Below are positions 53,706 to 62,436 of a stretch of DNA of 64,000 nucleotides, piece after piece; position 1 is the stretch's first letter, and every line of letters begins with the position of its first letter. Source of the DNA: JASHSH01 sp036490215. GTDB taxonomy: Bacteria; Pseudomonadota; Alphaproteobacteria; Rhodospirillales; Magnetospirillaceae. The stretch covers positions 1 to 64,000 of the forward strand of contig DASXEH010000014.1 in the NCBI GenBank assembly GCA_036490215.1, in the 5' to 3' direction. The notes beneath the pieces were generated by a model. The model saw nothing but the letters and a program-made list of their open reading frames with translations, was not told the DNA's origin and did no database searches. Both the position numbers and the translations under genes were made by a program.

Positions 53706-56108
53706 TTAGCTGCGCAACGTCCCGCCGGTGGCTTTGGCGACGGCAGCAACGATCTTCTGCCCCACCGCTTCGATCTCGGCATCGGTCAGCGTGCGTTCGA
53801 CCGGTTGCAGCGTCACCTGGATGGCGAGACTTTTCTTACCCTCGCCCACACCGGCGCCCGCGAACAGATCGAACACCGTGACATCGGTGATCAGCGCCTT
53901 GTCGGCCCCGCGTGCCGCACGCGCGACGGCTTCGGCTTGCACTGCGGCGTCGAGGATGAAGGCAAAGTCGCGTTCGACCGGCTGCAGCGCCGAGGCCTTG
54001 AGCAACGGCCGCGCCTTGGTGGGCCGCGCCTTAATCGGCGGCAATGCGTCGATGAACACCTCGAACCCCGCCGCGACGCCCTTCATATCGAGCGCGGCCA
54101 GAACCGACGGATGCAATTCACCGAACCACGCCAGCACCTGGGTGCCGAGCTTGATCGCGCCGGAACGGCCCGGGTGATACCAGGACGGCGCCTCGGCAAC
54201 CACATTCGCCTGTTCGGCCGGACCACCGGCGGCGGCGATGGCGGCCAGTGCATCGGCCTTGGCGTCGAACGCGTCGGCTTCGCGCGCCTTCTGCTCCCAA
54301 TGGCGCGAACCCATCATGCCGGTGCGCACGCCAGCCGCGACGAGACGCTGACCTTCGGGTCGGTCGCTTCCATACTGCGGGCCGACTTCGAACAACGCCA
54401 GGTCGCGGAAGCCGCGATCGGCGTTCTTGCGCGCCGCAATGATCAGGTTCGGCAGGATCGAGGGCCGCATCGCATCGAGATCCGACGCGATCGGATTGGC
54501 GAGGATCAGCTCGGAGTTGTCGCCATTGCCGCCGAACAGCGGCGCAAGTTTTGACGCCATGAAGGAGAAGGTGACGGTTTCCACCATGCCGCGTGCGGCC
54601 AGTGCACGGCGCGCCCAGACGGTGCGGCGTTGCGTGGCTGTGAGCACGGGACGCACCACCGGCGGACGCGGCATCGAGGCGGCGGGAATCGCGTCATAGC
54701 CGTAGACGCGCACGACCTCTTCGACCAGATCATGCTCACCGACGATATCGGCGCGCCATGAGGGCGGCGTGACGGCGAAGGCGTCGCCGTCTTCGGCGAC
54801 CGTGCAGCCGATCGCTTCGAGGATGCGATGGCATTCGCTCGGGCTGACGGCGATGCCGCCCAGCTTGGCAACGCGCTCGGGGCGCAGCTTCAGATGCCGC
54901 GTATCGGGCGGCACCGCGCCAGCGATCACCGGCTCCGAGGCCTCGCCGCCGCAGAGTTCGATGATCATGCGCGTGGCGAGTTCCATCGCGGGGATGACGA
55001 AGCCCGGATCGACGCCGCGTTCGAAACGATAGCGCGCATCCGAATCGACACCCAACGCACGGCCGGTGCGGCCGGTGCGCTGCGCATCGAACAACGCCAC
55101 TTCCAGGAACACATCGGTCGTTGCCGCGCTGACACTGGTGGCTTCGCCGCCCTTCACGCCGGCCACGCCTTGCGCGCCCGCGTCATCGGCGATCACGGTC
55201 ATCTCGCTGTCGAGCGTATAGGTATCGCCACCGAGCGTGACGATCGTCTCCCCCGGCTTGGCCATCCGCGCGCGGACGTGGCCCGTCAGCTTCTTGGCGT
55301 CGAACACATGCAGCGGGCGCGACAGATCGACGGTGAAGTAGTTGGTGATATCGACCAGCGCCGAGATCGGACGCAGGCCGACGGCGATCAGCCGTTCCTT
55401 CAGCCAAGCGGGGCTTTCGCCGTTCTTCACGCCCTTGATATAGCGGCCGGCGAAGAGCGGACAGGCATTGGCGCGATCGGCCACCAGATCCAACGTCACG
55501 TTGATCGGACTTTTGAACGTGCCGGGCACCTTGGCCTGCGGCAGCGTGGTCAGCGTGCCGAGACCGGCAGCGGCCAGATCGCGCGCCACACCGCGCACGC
55601 CCAAACAATCGGCGCGGTTGGGCGTCACGGAAATGTCGATCACAGGATCGAATTCCATCGCCTCGACCACAGGCGAGCCCACCGGCGCATTGAGCGGCAG
55701 TTCGGCGATGCCCGAATGATCCTCGCCCATGCCGAGTTCGCGCCACGAGCACATCATGCCCTGCGATTCGACGCCGCGAATCGAACCCTTTTTCAAAGGC
55801 TCACCGGTTTCGGGGATGACCGTGCCGGGCACGGCGAGAATCACCTTCAGCCCCGCGCGCGCATTGGGCGCACCACAGACGACCTGCAGCACGCCCTTGC
55901 CCCAATCGACACGGCAGAGCTTCAGCCGGTCGGCGTTGGGATGCTGCTGCGCTTCGAGCAGATGGCCGACCACGAAACCCTGCAGCCGCGTCGACGGATC
56001 ATCGACCGACTCCACTTCGAGCCCGAGCATGGTCAGCCGATCGGTGATCTGATGGAGCGGCGCGTCGGTGGCGAGATGCTGACGCAGCCAGGCGAGGGTG
56101 AATTTCAT
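53706..56108 (-). CDS. pheT: Phenylalanyl-tRNA synthetase beta subunit
   Basis: 800 residues. N-terminal EMAP-type tRNA-binding domain (FVVGHLLEAQQHPNADRLKL), the B3/4 editing domain, a B5 domain (TRHLKLRPERVAKLGGIAVS), catalytic-like core (VRVYGYDAIPAASMPRPPVV), and the C-terminal ferredoxin-fold anticodon-binding domain (DFAFILDAAVQAEAVARAAR). Overlaps pheS by 4 bases. Confidence 0.98.
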   Translation of the reverse strand: MKFTLAWLRQHLATDAPLHQITDRLTMLGLEVESVDDPSTRLQGFVVGHLLEAQQHPNADRLKLCRVDWGKGVLQVVCGAPNARAGLKVILAVPGTVIPETGEPLKKGSIRGVESQGMMCSWRELGMGEDHSGIAELPLNAPVGSPVVEAMEFDPVIDISVTPNRADCLGVRGVARDLAAAGLGTLTTLPQAKVPGTFKSPINVTLDLVADRANACPLFAGRYIKGVKNGESPAWLKERLIAVGLRPISALVDITNYFTVDLSRPLHVFDAKKLTGHVRARMAKPGETIVTLGGDTYTLDSEMTVIADDAGAQGVAGVKGGEATSVSAATTDVFLEVALFDAQRTGRTGRALGVDSDARYRFERGVDPGFVIPAMELATRMIIELCGGEASEPVIAGAVPPDTRHLKLRPERVAKLGGIAVSPSECHRILEAIGCTVAEDGDAFAVTPPSWRADIVGEHDLVEEVVRVYGYDAIPAASMPRPPVVRPVLTATQRRTVWARRALAARGMVETVTFSFMASKLAPLFGGNGDNSELILANPIASDLDAMRPSILPNLIIAARKNADRGFRDLALFEVGPQYGSDRPEGQRLVAAGVRTGMMGSRHWEQKAREADAFDAKADALAAIAAAGGPAEQANVVAEAPSWYHPGRSGAIKLGTQVLAWFGELHPSVLAALDMKGVAAGFEVFIDALPPIKARPTKARPLLKASALQPVERDFAFILDAAVQAEAVARAARGADKALITDVTVFDLFAGAGVGEGKKSLAIQVTLQPVERTLTDAEIEAVGQKIVAAVAKATGGTLRS

Positions 56109-57184
56109 CGGGCGAGACCAGACGCGAGCGTGGGCACATCGAGCGCGGCGAAGCCGTAATGGCGCAGCCAGCGCAGATCGGATTCGAAGAAGGTGCGCAG
56201 ATCGGGGATGCCGTATTTCAGCATCGCGATGCGCTCGATCCCCATGCCGAAGGCGAAGCCCTGATACTGCTCAGGATCGATGCCGCAATTCTTCAGCACG
56301 TTGGGATGCACCATGCCGCAGCCGAGGATCTCGAGCCAATCGGCGCCCGCACCGATGCGCAACTCGCCTCCGGCGCGCGAACAGCCGATATCGACTTCCG
56401 CGGAGGGCTCGGTGAACGGGAAGAAGGACGGGCGGAAGCGCACCGGCACTTCGTCGATCTCGAAATAGGTCTTCACGAATTCGATCAGGCAGCCTTTGAG
56501 ATGGCCCATATGGGTGGTGCGGTCGATCACCAGCCCTTCGACCTGATGGAACATCGGTGTGTGGGTCATGTCCGAGTCGCAGCGGAAGGTGCGGCCGGGA
56601 ATGATCACGCGGATCGGCGGCTTCTGGCTCAGCATCGTGCGCACCTGCACCGGCGAGGTGTGCGTGCGCAACAGCATGCGCGAGCCATCGGGCTTCTGCG
56701 GCAGGAAGAAGGTGTCGTGCATCAACCGCGCCGGATGTTCGGGCGGGAAGTTGAGCGCGGTGAAATTGTGGAAGTCGTCTTCGATATCCGGACCTTCGGC
56801 GACGGCGAAACCCATCTGCGCGAAGATCTGGGTGATCTCATCGACGGTCTGGCTGATCGGGTGGATGCGCCCCTGGCTTTCGGGCCGCACCGGCAGCGTG
56901 ACATCCAAACGCTCTGCCGCAAGCCGCAGATCGAGCGCGGCACGTTCCAGTTCCGCCTTGCGCGTATCGAGGGCGGCGGCCAGGGCATCGCGCACCGTGT
57001 TGAACACGGCGCCACGCGCACGGCGGGCCTCGGGGTCGAGCGTGCCAAGCGTCTTCATCTGCTCGGTGATCAGACCCTTGCGGCCGAGCGCGGCAACGCG
57101 GATCTGTTCGAGTGCGTCGAGGTTGGCGGCGCCGGCGATATTGGCGAGGGTCTCGTCGCGAAGCTGATCGAGGTTATCCATCAT
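56105..57184 (-). CDS. pheS: Phenylalanyl-tRNA synthetase alpha subunit
   Basis: Catalytic subunit, class II. 359 residues. RIHPISQTVDEITQIFAQMG, LLRTHTSPVQVRTM and MGIERIAMLKYGIPDLR are signature motifs. Translation may start at the second ATG (57181), which has better spacing from AAAGGGA. The gap to rplT contains a terminator and a palindromic repeat. Confidence 0.98.
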   Translation of the reverse strand: MMDNLDQLRDETLANIAGAANLDALEQIRVAALGRKGLITEQMKTLGTLDPEARRARGAVFNTVRDALAAALDTRKAELERAALDLRLAAERLDVTLPVRPESQGRIHPISQTVDEITQIFAQMGFAVAEGPDIEDDFHNFTALNFPPEHPARLMHDTFFLPQKPDGSRMLLRTHTSPVQVRTMLSQKPPIRVIIPGRTFRCDSDMTHTPMFHQVEGLVIDRTTHMGHLKGCLIEFVKTYFEIDEVPVRFRPSFFPFTEPSAEVDIGCSRAGGELRIGAGADWLEILGCGMVHPNVLKNCGIDPEQYQGFAFGMGIERIAMLKYGIPDLRTFFESDLRWLRHYGFAALDVPTLASGLAR

Positions 57185-57196
57185 TATCCCTTTGCA

Positions 57197-57278
57197 TCAT
57201 TGCGAGCGAAGCGAAGCAATCCAGCTTGCGGACTTTGGTCTCTGGATCGCTTCGTCGCTTTGCTCCTCGCAATGACGG
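57197..57278. repeat. Intergenic palindromic repeat, family B, copy 2
   Basis: Starts TCATTGCGAGCGAAGCGAAG and ends CTCGCAATGACGGA, with internal CAATCCAG...CTGGATCG. Same design as 45746-45836. It lies just upstream of pheS. Confidence 0.8.
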
Positions 57279-57295
57279 ATCAACAGACAGACATG

Positions 57296-57318
57296 AAAAG
57301 GGGCCGGTGTGCGGCCCC
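57296..57318 (-). terminator. Intrinsic terminator between rplT and pheS
   Basis: On the minus strand GGGGCCG, loop CACAC, CGGCCCC, then TTTTC. It should end or attenuate transcription from rpmI-rplT before pheST. Confidence 0.85.
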
Positions 57319-57438
57319 TTGATCAAAACGCGAGCGGAAGATGCTTCTCCGCGACGGCGCGCCTATCGGCGGGGGCCTAGTATCAGGTCCCGCAGCTAAA
57401 TCGATCTCGGCGGCGCAGTCCGGTCATCGTTGGATGGC

Positions 57439-57798
57439 TTAGGCGGCGAGCGCCGCGGCAGCCCGTTCGACCAGCATCTTGAATTCGGCCGGCTGGCTGA
57501 TCGCCAGATCCGACAGAACCTTGCGGTCGAGCTCGATCCCGGCCTTGTCGAGGCCATTGATCAGGCGGGCATAGGTCAGGCCATGCTCACGCGCGCCGGC
57601 ATTGATGCGCTGAATCCACAGAGCGCGGAAATTGCGCTTCCTGACGCGGCGGTCGCGAGTCGCATAGGCGAGGGCCTTTTCGACCTTCTCGATCGCAATG
57701 CGGAAGTTGGTGCTGGCGCGGCCACGATAGCCGCTCGCCATCTTGACCACCTTGCGGTGGCGGGCATGGGTGGTAACGCCTCTTTTAACGCGTGCCAT
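57439..57798 (-). CDS. rplT: 50S ribosomal protein L20
   Basis: 119 residues. VKRGVTTHARHRKVVKMASG, YRGRASTNFRIAIEKVEKAL and LWIQRINAGAREHGLTYARL identify it. It binds 23S rRNA early in 50S assembly and, in other bacteria, represses its own operon. Follows rpmI by 3 bases. Confidence 0.98.
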   Translation of the reverse strand: MARVKRGVTTHARHRKVVKMASGYRGRASTNFRIAIEKVEKALAYATRDRRVRKRNFRALWIQRINAGAREHGLTYARLINGLDKAGIELDRKVLSDLAISQPAEFKMLVERAAAALAA

Positions 57799-57801
57799 GA
57801 C

Positions 57802-58005
57802 TTAATTCCCGTAAGGCAGATAGAACTTAATGACGTTGCCGGCATCGCGATCGGACAGAACCATCGTCCCGCGCGCCTGGCGCTTCATCTTCGAGCTCTT
57901 GGCCGTCAGGCAATGGCGCTTGAAAGCCGCATTAGCCTTCACCTTGCCAGTGCCCGTCACCTTGAAGCGCTTCTTCGCCGAGCTCTTGCTCTTCAACTTG
58001 GACAT
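57802..58005 (-). CDS. rpmI: 50S ribosomal protein L35
   Basis: 67 residues. MSKLKSKSSAKKRFKVTGTG and FKRHCLTAKSSKMKRQARGT are typical. The ATG at 58005 has AAGGA upstream; an upstream ATG at 58014 adds 3 residues. infC, its common upstream neighbour, is absent here; ihfB lies divergently instead. Confidence 0.98.
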   Translation of the reverse strand: MSKLKSKSSAKKRFKVTGTGKVKANAAFKRHCLTAKSSKMKRQARGTMVLSDRDAGNVIKFYLPYGN

Positions 58006-58318
58006 CGGTCCCAATCCTTACCGCAAACACAGCATATCAAAATAAAGACAGGCGGCTGGACCCGGGCCCGGCCGCCAAATCGGAAGCGGAGGTTATAACC
58101 GCGAGCCCCAGCGAATGCAAGGCGCGGTTCCGGGCATTTTTACGCCTTCCCCAACCCCGGTTCGGAACGACTTAGCGACCGAACAACCCCTATATCTAGC
58201 CGGGAGAGCGCACAAAAAAGCCATAAATACGAAAGACTTACCCTTGACGCTGCCCCATTGCTTTGGCAGGCTTATCAAGAATCCTGGACGGAGAGCCCAC
58301 GGGAGGGGCCGGCGTATC
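58006..58318. other. Divergent intergenic region between rpmI and ihfB
   Basis: A 313-base gap without a gene. It holds the rpmI leader hairpin, and a possible -35 TTGACG near 58243 for the ihfB side with no good -10. Nothing else is apparent. Confidence 0.65.
58044..58076 (-). promoter_or_regulatory. Terminator-like hairpin in the rpmI leader
   Basis: On the minus strand GGCGGC, a GC-rich loop containing GGGCCCGGG, GCCGCC, then TGTCTTTATTTT. It resembles an intrinsic terminator positioned in the 5' leader of rpmI-rplT, where no gene upstream needs terminating. An attenuator controlling the ribosomal-protein operon is one reading. Confidence 0.6.
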
Positions 58319-58597
58319 ATGACCAAGTCTGAATTGATCGCCCGCCTGGCGGAACTCAACCCGCACCTTTATCAGCGCGACGTGGAGCGGATCGTCACCA
58401 CGATTTTCGACGAGATCGCCATAGCTTTGGCCCGAGGCGACCGCGTTGAATTGCGCGGATTCGGGGCGTTTTCGGTGAAGCGGCGCGATGCCCGCACCGG
58501 CCGCAACCCGCGCACCGGCACCTCGGTTTCCGTGGCGGCCAAGGCAGTTCCATTTTTCCGCACCGGCAAACAGCTGCGCGAGCGGCTCAACACCTGA
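58319..58597 (+). CDS. ihfB: Integration host factor beta subunit
   Basis: 92-residue DNA-bending protein of the HU/IHF fold. MTKSELIARLAELNPHLYQR, VELRGFGAFSVKRRDARTGR and NPRTGTSVSVAAKAVPFFR are diagnostic of the beta subunit. The start at 58319 begins exactly with the fold; the frame continues upstream without similarity. First of ihfB-lapA-pyrF-trpF. Confidence 0.96.
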   Translation: MTKSELIARLAELNPHLYQRDVERIVTTIFDEIAIALARGDRVELRGFGAFSVKRRDARTGRNPRTGTSVSVAAKAVPFFRTGKQLRERLNT

Positions 58598-58612
58598 TCC
58601 AAGGAGCCGGCC

Positions 58613-58975
58613 ATGCGGTTTATCGCCTGGCTGGTTGGTGTACCGGTCGCGATCCTCTTCGTTCTGTTCGCCGTTTCGAACCGCGACTCCGTCACCATCG
58701 GCATCTGGCCCTTTACCGACGGGATAAGCGCGCCGTCCTTCGTGGTGGCGCTGGTGCCCTTCGTGTTGGGCCTTTTGTTGGGGGTTGGTTACGGAAGTGT
58801 CGGAACCATGCGCGCGCGCTGGCGGCATCGCCGCGCCGCGAGTAAGGTGGACAAGCTCGAACAACAGATGGCCGAGATGCGCACCCATTCCCGTTCGTCC
58901 GGCCGCAGCAGCCAAGCCATCGCCGGCCCCGCCTCGACCCCGGCCTCGACCATAGACGCGCCGCCGCTGCCATGA
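58613..58975 (+). CDS. lapA: LapA domain membrane protein (DUF1049)
   Basis: 120 residues. Two hydrophobic segments (FIAWLVGVPVAILFVLFAVS, FVVALVPFVLGLLLGVGYG) followed by a charged, probably coiled-coil segment and a Ser/Pro/Ala-rich tail. LapA partners with LapB in control of LPS synthesis in E. coli; here LapB is not in view. Overlaps pyrF by 4 bases. Confidence 0.88.
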   Translation: MRFIAWLVGVPVAILFVLFAVSNRDSVTIGIWPFTDGISAPSFVVALVPFVLGLLLGVGYGSVGTMRARWRHRRAASKVDKLEQQMAEMRTHSRSSGRSSQAIAGPASTPASTIDAPPLP

Positions 58976-59676
58976 CCGCCAATCCGATCTTCTGCGCGCT
59001 CGACACCACCGATGTCGAGAAGGCGACGCACCTGGCCGGCGCACTGCACGGCGCGGTGGGCGGGATCAAGCTGGGCCTGGAATTCTTCACCGCCCACGGG
59101 CCTGAGGGCATTCGCCGCGTGGCCGGCGCGATGCCGCTGTTCCTCGATCTCAAGCTGCATGACATTCCCAACACCGTGGCCGGCGCGGTGCGCGCGATCG
59201 CCCCACTCGGCGCGGCCATGACGACGATCCATGCCAGCGGCGGCGTGGCGATGATGAAGGCCGCTGCCGAAGCCGCGAAAGAAGCCGCTGCCCAGAGTGG
59301 CGGCAAGCGCCCCGCCCTGCTCGGCGTGACGATCCTGACCAGCATCGATGAAGCGGCGCTGGCCCATATCGGCATCAACGGCCCGGTCAATGCGGCGGCG
59401 CAACGGCTCGCTGCGATGGCGCAAGAGTCAGGTCTCGACGGCGCCGTCTGCTCGCCGCTTGAAGTCGTCACCTTGCGCAAGCTCTGCGGCCCCGATTTCA
59501 AACTGGTCGTACCGGGCATCCGCCCCGCCGGTTCCGCGACGGATGATCAGGCGCGCATCATGGCGCCGAAACAGGCGCTCGACGCCGGCGCCGACGTGCT
59601 GGTGATCGGCCGGCCGATCACGGGTGCCGCCGATCCTGCTGCTGCCGCGCGGCTGATTGCGGAAAGCCTGCAATGA
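58972..59676 (+). CDS. pyrF: Orotidine-5'-phosphate decarboxylase
   Basis: Last step of UMP synthesis. 234 residues. FCALDTTDVEKATHLAGAL, the active-site FLDLKLHDIPNTVAGAVRA (catalytic Lys and Asp) and LVVPGIRPAGSATDDQARI are present. Overlaps lapA and trpF by 4 bases each. Confidence 0.97.
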   Translation: MTANPIFCALDTTDVEKATHLAGALHGAVGGIKLGLEFFTAHGPEGIRRVAGAMPLFLDLKLHDIPNTVAGAVRAIAPLGAAMTTIHASGGVAMMKAAAEAAKEAAAQSGGKRPALLGVTILTSIDEAALAHIGINGPVNAAAQRLAAMAQESGLDGAVCSPLEVVTLRKLCGPDFKLVVPGIRPAGSATDDQARIMAPKQALDAGADVLVIGRPITGAADPAAAARLIAESLQ

Positions 59677-60317
59677 GCGGCGTGCTGGTCAAGATCTGCG
59701 GGCTGACCGATCCTAAAGCCGTGGCCGCGGCCGTCGAGGGCGGCGCCGATCTGGTGGGCGTGGTGTTCTTCGCCAAGAGCCCGCGTTATGTGACGCCCGA
59801 ACGCGCCGCCGAGCTGCTGGCCGATGTGCCGCGCAAGATCAAGCGGGTAGGGCTGTTCGTCGATGCCGATGACCGGCTGCTCGATCAGGTGCTGACGCGC
59901 GTGCGGCTCGACATGCTGCAGCTTCATAGCAAAGAGACGCCCGCACGGGTCGAAGCGGTGCGTGCCGCTTGGGGTCTGCCGGTGATGAAAGCGCTCGGCA
60001 TTTCGACCGCGGCCGATCTCGACGCCGCGAAACCCTATCTTGAGGTTGCCGACCGGCTGATGTTCGACGCCAAACCGCCGGCCGGCGCGACGCGCCCTGG
60101 CGGCAACGCCGTGGCCTTCGACTGGACGCTGCTCGCCGGCAAGAAGTGGAAACTGCCCTGGATGCTGGCGGGCGGCCTGACTGCGCGCAACGTCGCCCAA
60201 GCGATCAAGCGCTCGGGTGCAAAGGCCGTCGACGTCTCCTCGGGCGTCGAGAAAGCGCCCGGCGTCAAGGACCCCGCGAAGATCAAGCGGTTCATCGCAG
60301 CCGCGAAGGGTCTGTAA
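59673..60317 (+). CDS. trpF: Phosphoribosylanthranilate isomerase
   Basis: TIM-barrel enzyme of tryptophan synthesis. 214 residues. VKICGLTDPKAVAAAVEGGA (catalytic cysteine), VGVVFFAKSPRYVTPERAAE and VDVSSGVEKAPGVKDPAKI are signature motifs. trpB and trpA are not in the window. Confidence 0.97.
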   Translation: MSGVLVKICGLTDPKAVAAAVEGGADLVGVVFFAKSPRYVTPERAAELLADVPRKIKRVGLFVDADDRLLDQVLTRVRLDMLQLHSKETPARVEAVRAAWGLPVMKALGISTAADLDAAKPYLEVADRLMFDAKPPAGATRPGGNAVAFDWTLLAGKKWKLPWMLAGGLTARNVAQAIKRSGAKAVDVSSGVEKAPGVKDPAKIKRFIAAAKGL

Positions 60318-60324
60318 CCATTTG

Positions 60325-60412
60325 GCGTCATCACCGGGCTTGTCCCGGTGATCCACGTCTTTCTTGTTTCAGGCAAAGACGTGGATGCCCGGCACAAGGC
60401 CGGGCATGACGA
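60325..60412. repeat. Interspersed palindromic repeat, family A, copy 3
   Basis: Nearly identical to 5142-5228; the two differ mainly in the loop between the inverted halves. It separates convergent trpF and the oxidoreductase gene, the same context as copy 1. Confidence 0.85.
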
Positions 60413-60431
60413 AAAGAAATAAGAGTGATGC

Positions 60432-61451
60432 TCATTCATTCACTCGAATCACCACCTTGCCGAAGTTCTGGTTGCTCTCGAAATAGCGGAACGCCGCGAT
60501 GGTTTCAGCGAACGGGAAGACGCGATCGATCACCGGCTTGAGTTGCGCCTGCGTGATCGCGCGGTTCATCGCCGTGAACTGCGTGCGGCTGCCCACCGCG
60601 ATGAAACGCAGATCGGCCATCGGCCCACGCAACACCCGCGCATCGATCATCGTCGTCTGCGAGCCCAGCGCGCCGACGAACGCCACCTGACCCTGCACCG
60701 CGACCGATTTGAGCGAGCGTTCCATCGTCTGCCCGCTGCCCGATTCGATCACATGATCGGCGCCGCGGCCGCCGGTGGCCGCGCGCACTTCGGTATGCCA
60801 TTCCGGATTCGCTTTCGCGTCGATCACCGCATCGGCGCCCAGCACTTTCAGTTGATCCGTATTGCCGGGCCGTGTTGTCACGACCACCGCGCGCAGACCG
60901 GCGAGCTTGGCGAATTGCAGCGTGAACAGTGCGACACCGCCGCTGCCGATGATCAATACGCTTTCACCGGGTATCGGTCTGCGCCCGCCCATCAAAGCGT
61001 TCCAGGCGGTGAGCGCCGCGCAGGGCAAAGTAGCCGCTTCTTCATAGGAGAGGTAATCGGGCACCGGCACCAGCGCCGCTTCGTCGAGTAACGCATATTC
61101 GGTCAGCATGCCATCGAGCGAGCCGCCGATTTGCAGCGCGAGCTCGAAAGCGAACGGCCCGTCGAGCCAGAGCGGAAACAGATTGGCCATCACCCGGTCG
61201 CCCGGTTTGGCACGCGTGACGTTCGGCCCGGCCGCAACCACCTCGCCGGCGCCATCGGAGACAGCGATCACATCCGGTTTGATCGGCAGCGGATAATGAC
61301 CGCGCAGAATGTAGAGCTCGCGGGCATTCAGCGAAACGGCGCGGATCTTGACCACGGCCTGGCCGGGTCCCGGCCGCGGAATAGCGTGATCGCGCAAGGT
61401 GAGCCCATCGATGCCGACGCCCAGGCTGAGATGATAGGATTTCATATTCAT
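60432..61451 (-). CDS. Zinc-independent NAD(P)-dependent alcohol dehydrogenase/quinone-oxidoreductase-like
   Basis: 339 residues from the ATG at 61451 (a second at 61445 is equally possible). Medium-chain reductase fold: VKIRAVSLNARELYILRGHY, the cofactor loop LIIGSGGVALFTLQFAKLAG, and ATLPCAALTAWNALMG. The GHE zinc motif of classical alcohol dehydrogenases is missing. It is divergent from an XRE/MmyB-like regulator, with a palindrome between them, so the regulator probably controls it. Confidence 0.9.
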   Translation of the reverse strand: MNMKSYHLSLGVGIDGLTLRDHAIPRPGPGQAVVKIRAVSLNARELYILRGHYPLPIKPDVIAVSDGAGEVVAAGPNVTRAKPGDRVMANLFPLWLDGPFAFELALQIGGSLDGMLTEYALLDEAALVPVPDYLSYEEAATLPCAALTAWNALMGGRRPIPGESVLIIGSGGVALFTLQFAKLAGLRAVVVTTRPGNTDQLKVLGADAVIDAKANPEWHTEVRAATGGRGADHVIESGSGQTMERSLKSVAVQGQVAFVGALGSQTTMIDARVLRGPMADLRFIAVGSRTQFTAMNRAITQAQLKPVIDRVFPFAETIAAFRYFESNQNFGKVVIRVNE

Positions 61452-61501
61452 GCTCCCCGAATGGTGGACGCAAGACATGGAGCAGCGAGGCAGCGCGGTC
61501 G

Positions 61502-61518
61502 ATTACCCGACAGGTAAT
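61502..61518. promoter_or_regulatory. Operator-like palindrome (ATTACC-CGACA-GGTAAT)
   Basis: Perfect 6-base arms around a 5-base spacer, 36 bases before the regulator ATG and 51 before the oxidoreductase. A second copy of its core lies at 62437-62453. Confidence 0.7.
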
Positions 61519-61528
61519 GGGAGTGGGG

Positions 61529-61550
61529 CGCGATCCGCGCTAGGATCGCG
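61529..61550. promoter_or_regulatory. Inverted repeat immediately upstream of the regulator start
   Basis: CGCGATCC-gcgcta-GGATCGCG, 8-base perfect arms ending 3 bases before the ATG at 61554, covering where a ribosome site should be. It could be a second operator or a translation-limiting hairpin; no clear Shine-Dalgarno sequence is seen otherwise. Confidence 0.55.
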
Positions 61551-61553
61551 TTC

Positions 61554-62354
61554 ATGACCGTAGCCACCCGCCCTGTCGGCGACCTGTTGCGCGTCTGGCG
61601 TCAGCGCCGGCGCTTGAGCCAACTCGATCTGGCCAGCGAGGCCGAGATCTCGACGCGCCATTTGAGCTTTCTCGAGAACGGCCGCGCTACACCCAGCCGC
61701 GATATGATCCTGCGTCTCGCGGAAGAGCTCGAGGTTCCCATGCGCGAACGCAACGCCCTGCTTCTGGCCGGCGGTTTCGCGCCGGTGTATGCCGAGCGCG
61801 AGATTGACGATCCCGACCTCGCCGCAGCGCGCAAGGCAATCGAGCTATTCCTCGAACGGCAAAAGCCCTATCCCGCCTTCGCCATCGACCGGCATTGGAA
61901 AGTGGTCGCGTCGAACGCGGCCCTGCCCGAACTCTATGAAGGCTGCTCCGACGCGCTGATGAAGCGCCCGGTGAACGGCATGCGCCTGACCTTGCATCCC
62001 GAGGGCATGGCGCCGAACATCGTCAACTTCCATGAATGGCGCGATCACATGCTGGAGCGCCTGCGCCACGCAATCACCGTCACCGCCGATCCGGCGCTCT
62101 CGGTGTTGCTGCACGAGGTAATGCGCTATCCCGTGCCGGACGAAGATCCGGAAGCGCATGAGCCGTTCCCGACCAACGCGGTAATGGTGCCGTTCCGCGT
62201 GCGCACGCGGGTGGGTGTGCTGTCGTTCTTCACCACGACGACGATTTTCGGCACGCCGGTCGATGTGACGCTGTCCGAGCTGATGCTCGAGCATTTCTAT
62301 CCCGCCGACGACGAGACCGATGTCCTCGTGCGCCGTCTCGAAGCCGAGCGCTGA
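61554..62354 (+). CDS. Helix-turn-helix regulator with MmyB-like ligand-binding domain
   Basis: 266 residues. An XRE-type helix-turn-helix (RRLSQLDLASEAEISTRHLS, then FLENGRATPSRDMILRLAEE) is followed by an MmyB-like PAS-type domain (PYPAFAIDRHWKVVASNAAL, LHPEGMAPNIVNFHEW). Such regulators often sit divergent to short- or medium-chain dehydrogenases they control. The palindrome at 61502 is the likely binding site. Confidence 0.93.
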   Translation: MTVATRPVGDLLRVWRQRRRLSQLDLASEAEISTRHLSFLENGRATPSRDMILRLAEELEVPMRERNALLLAGGFAPVYAEREIDDPDLAAARKAIELFLERQKPYPAFAIDRHWKVVASNAALPELYEGCSDALMKRPVNGMRLTLHPEGMAPNIVNFHEWRDHMLERLRHAITVTADPALSVLLHEVMRYPVPDEDPEAHEPFPTNAVMVPFRVRTRVGVLSFFTTTTIFGTPVDVTLSELMLEHFYPADDETDVLVRRLEAER

Positions 62355-62436
62355 ATTCATCGTCGTCGCTCCGCTTCTGCGGCGCTTAGCGCGTCGCTCA
62401 CGCGACCGCTCCTCTCGCGCCTCCGCGCTCGGTTTC

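Noticed and set aside
57383..57427. Possible pheST leader peptide (14 codons from the minus-strand ATG at 57427)
   Set aside because: The peptide MTGLRRRDRFSCGT contains only one Phe, so classical Phe attenuation is not supported.
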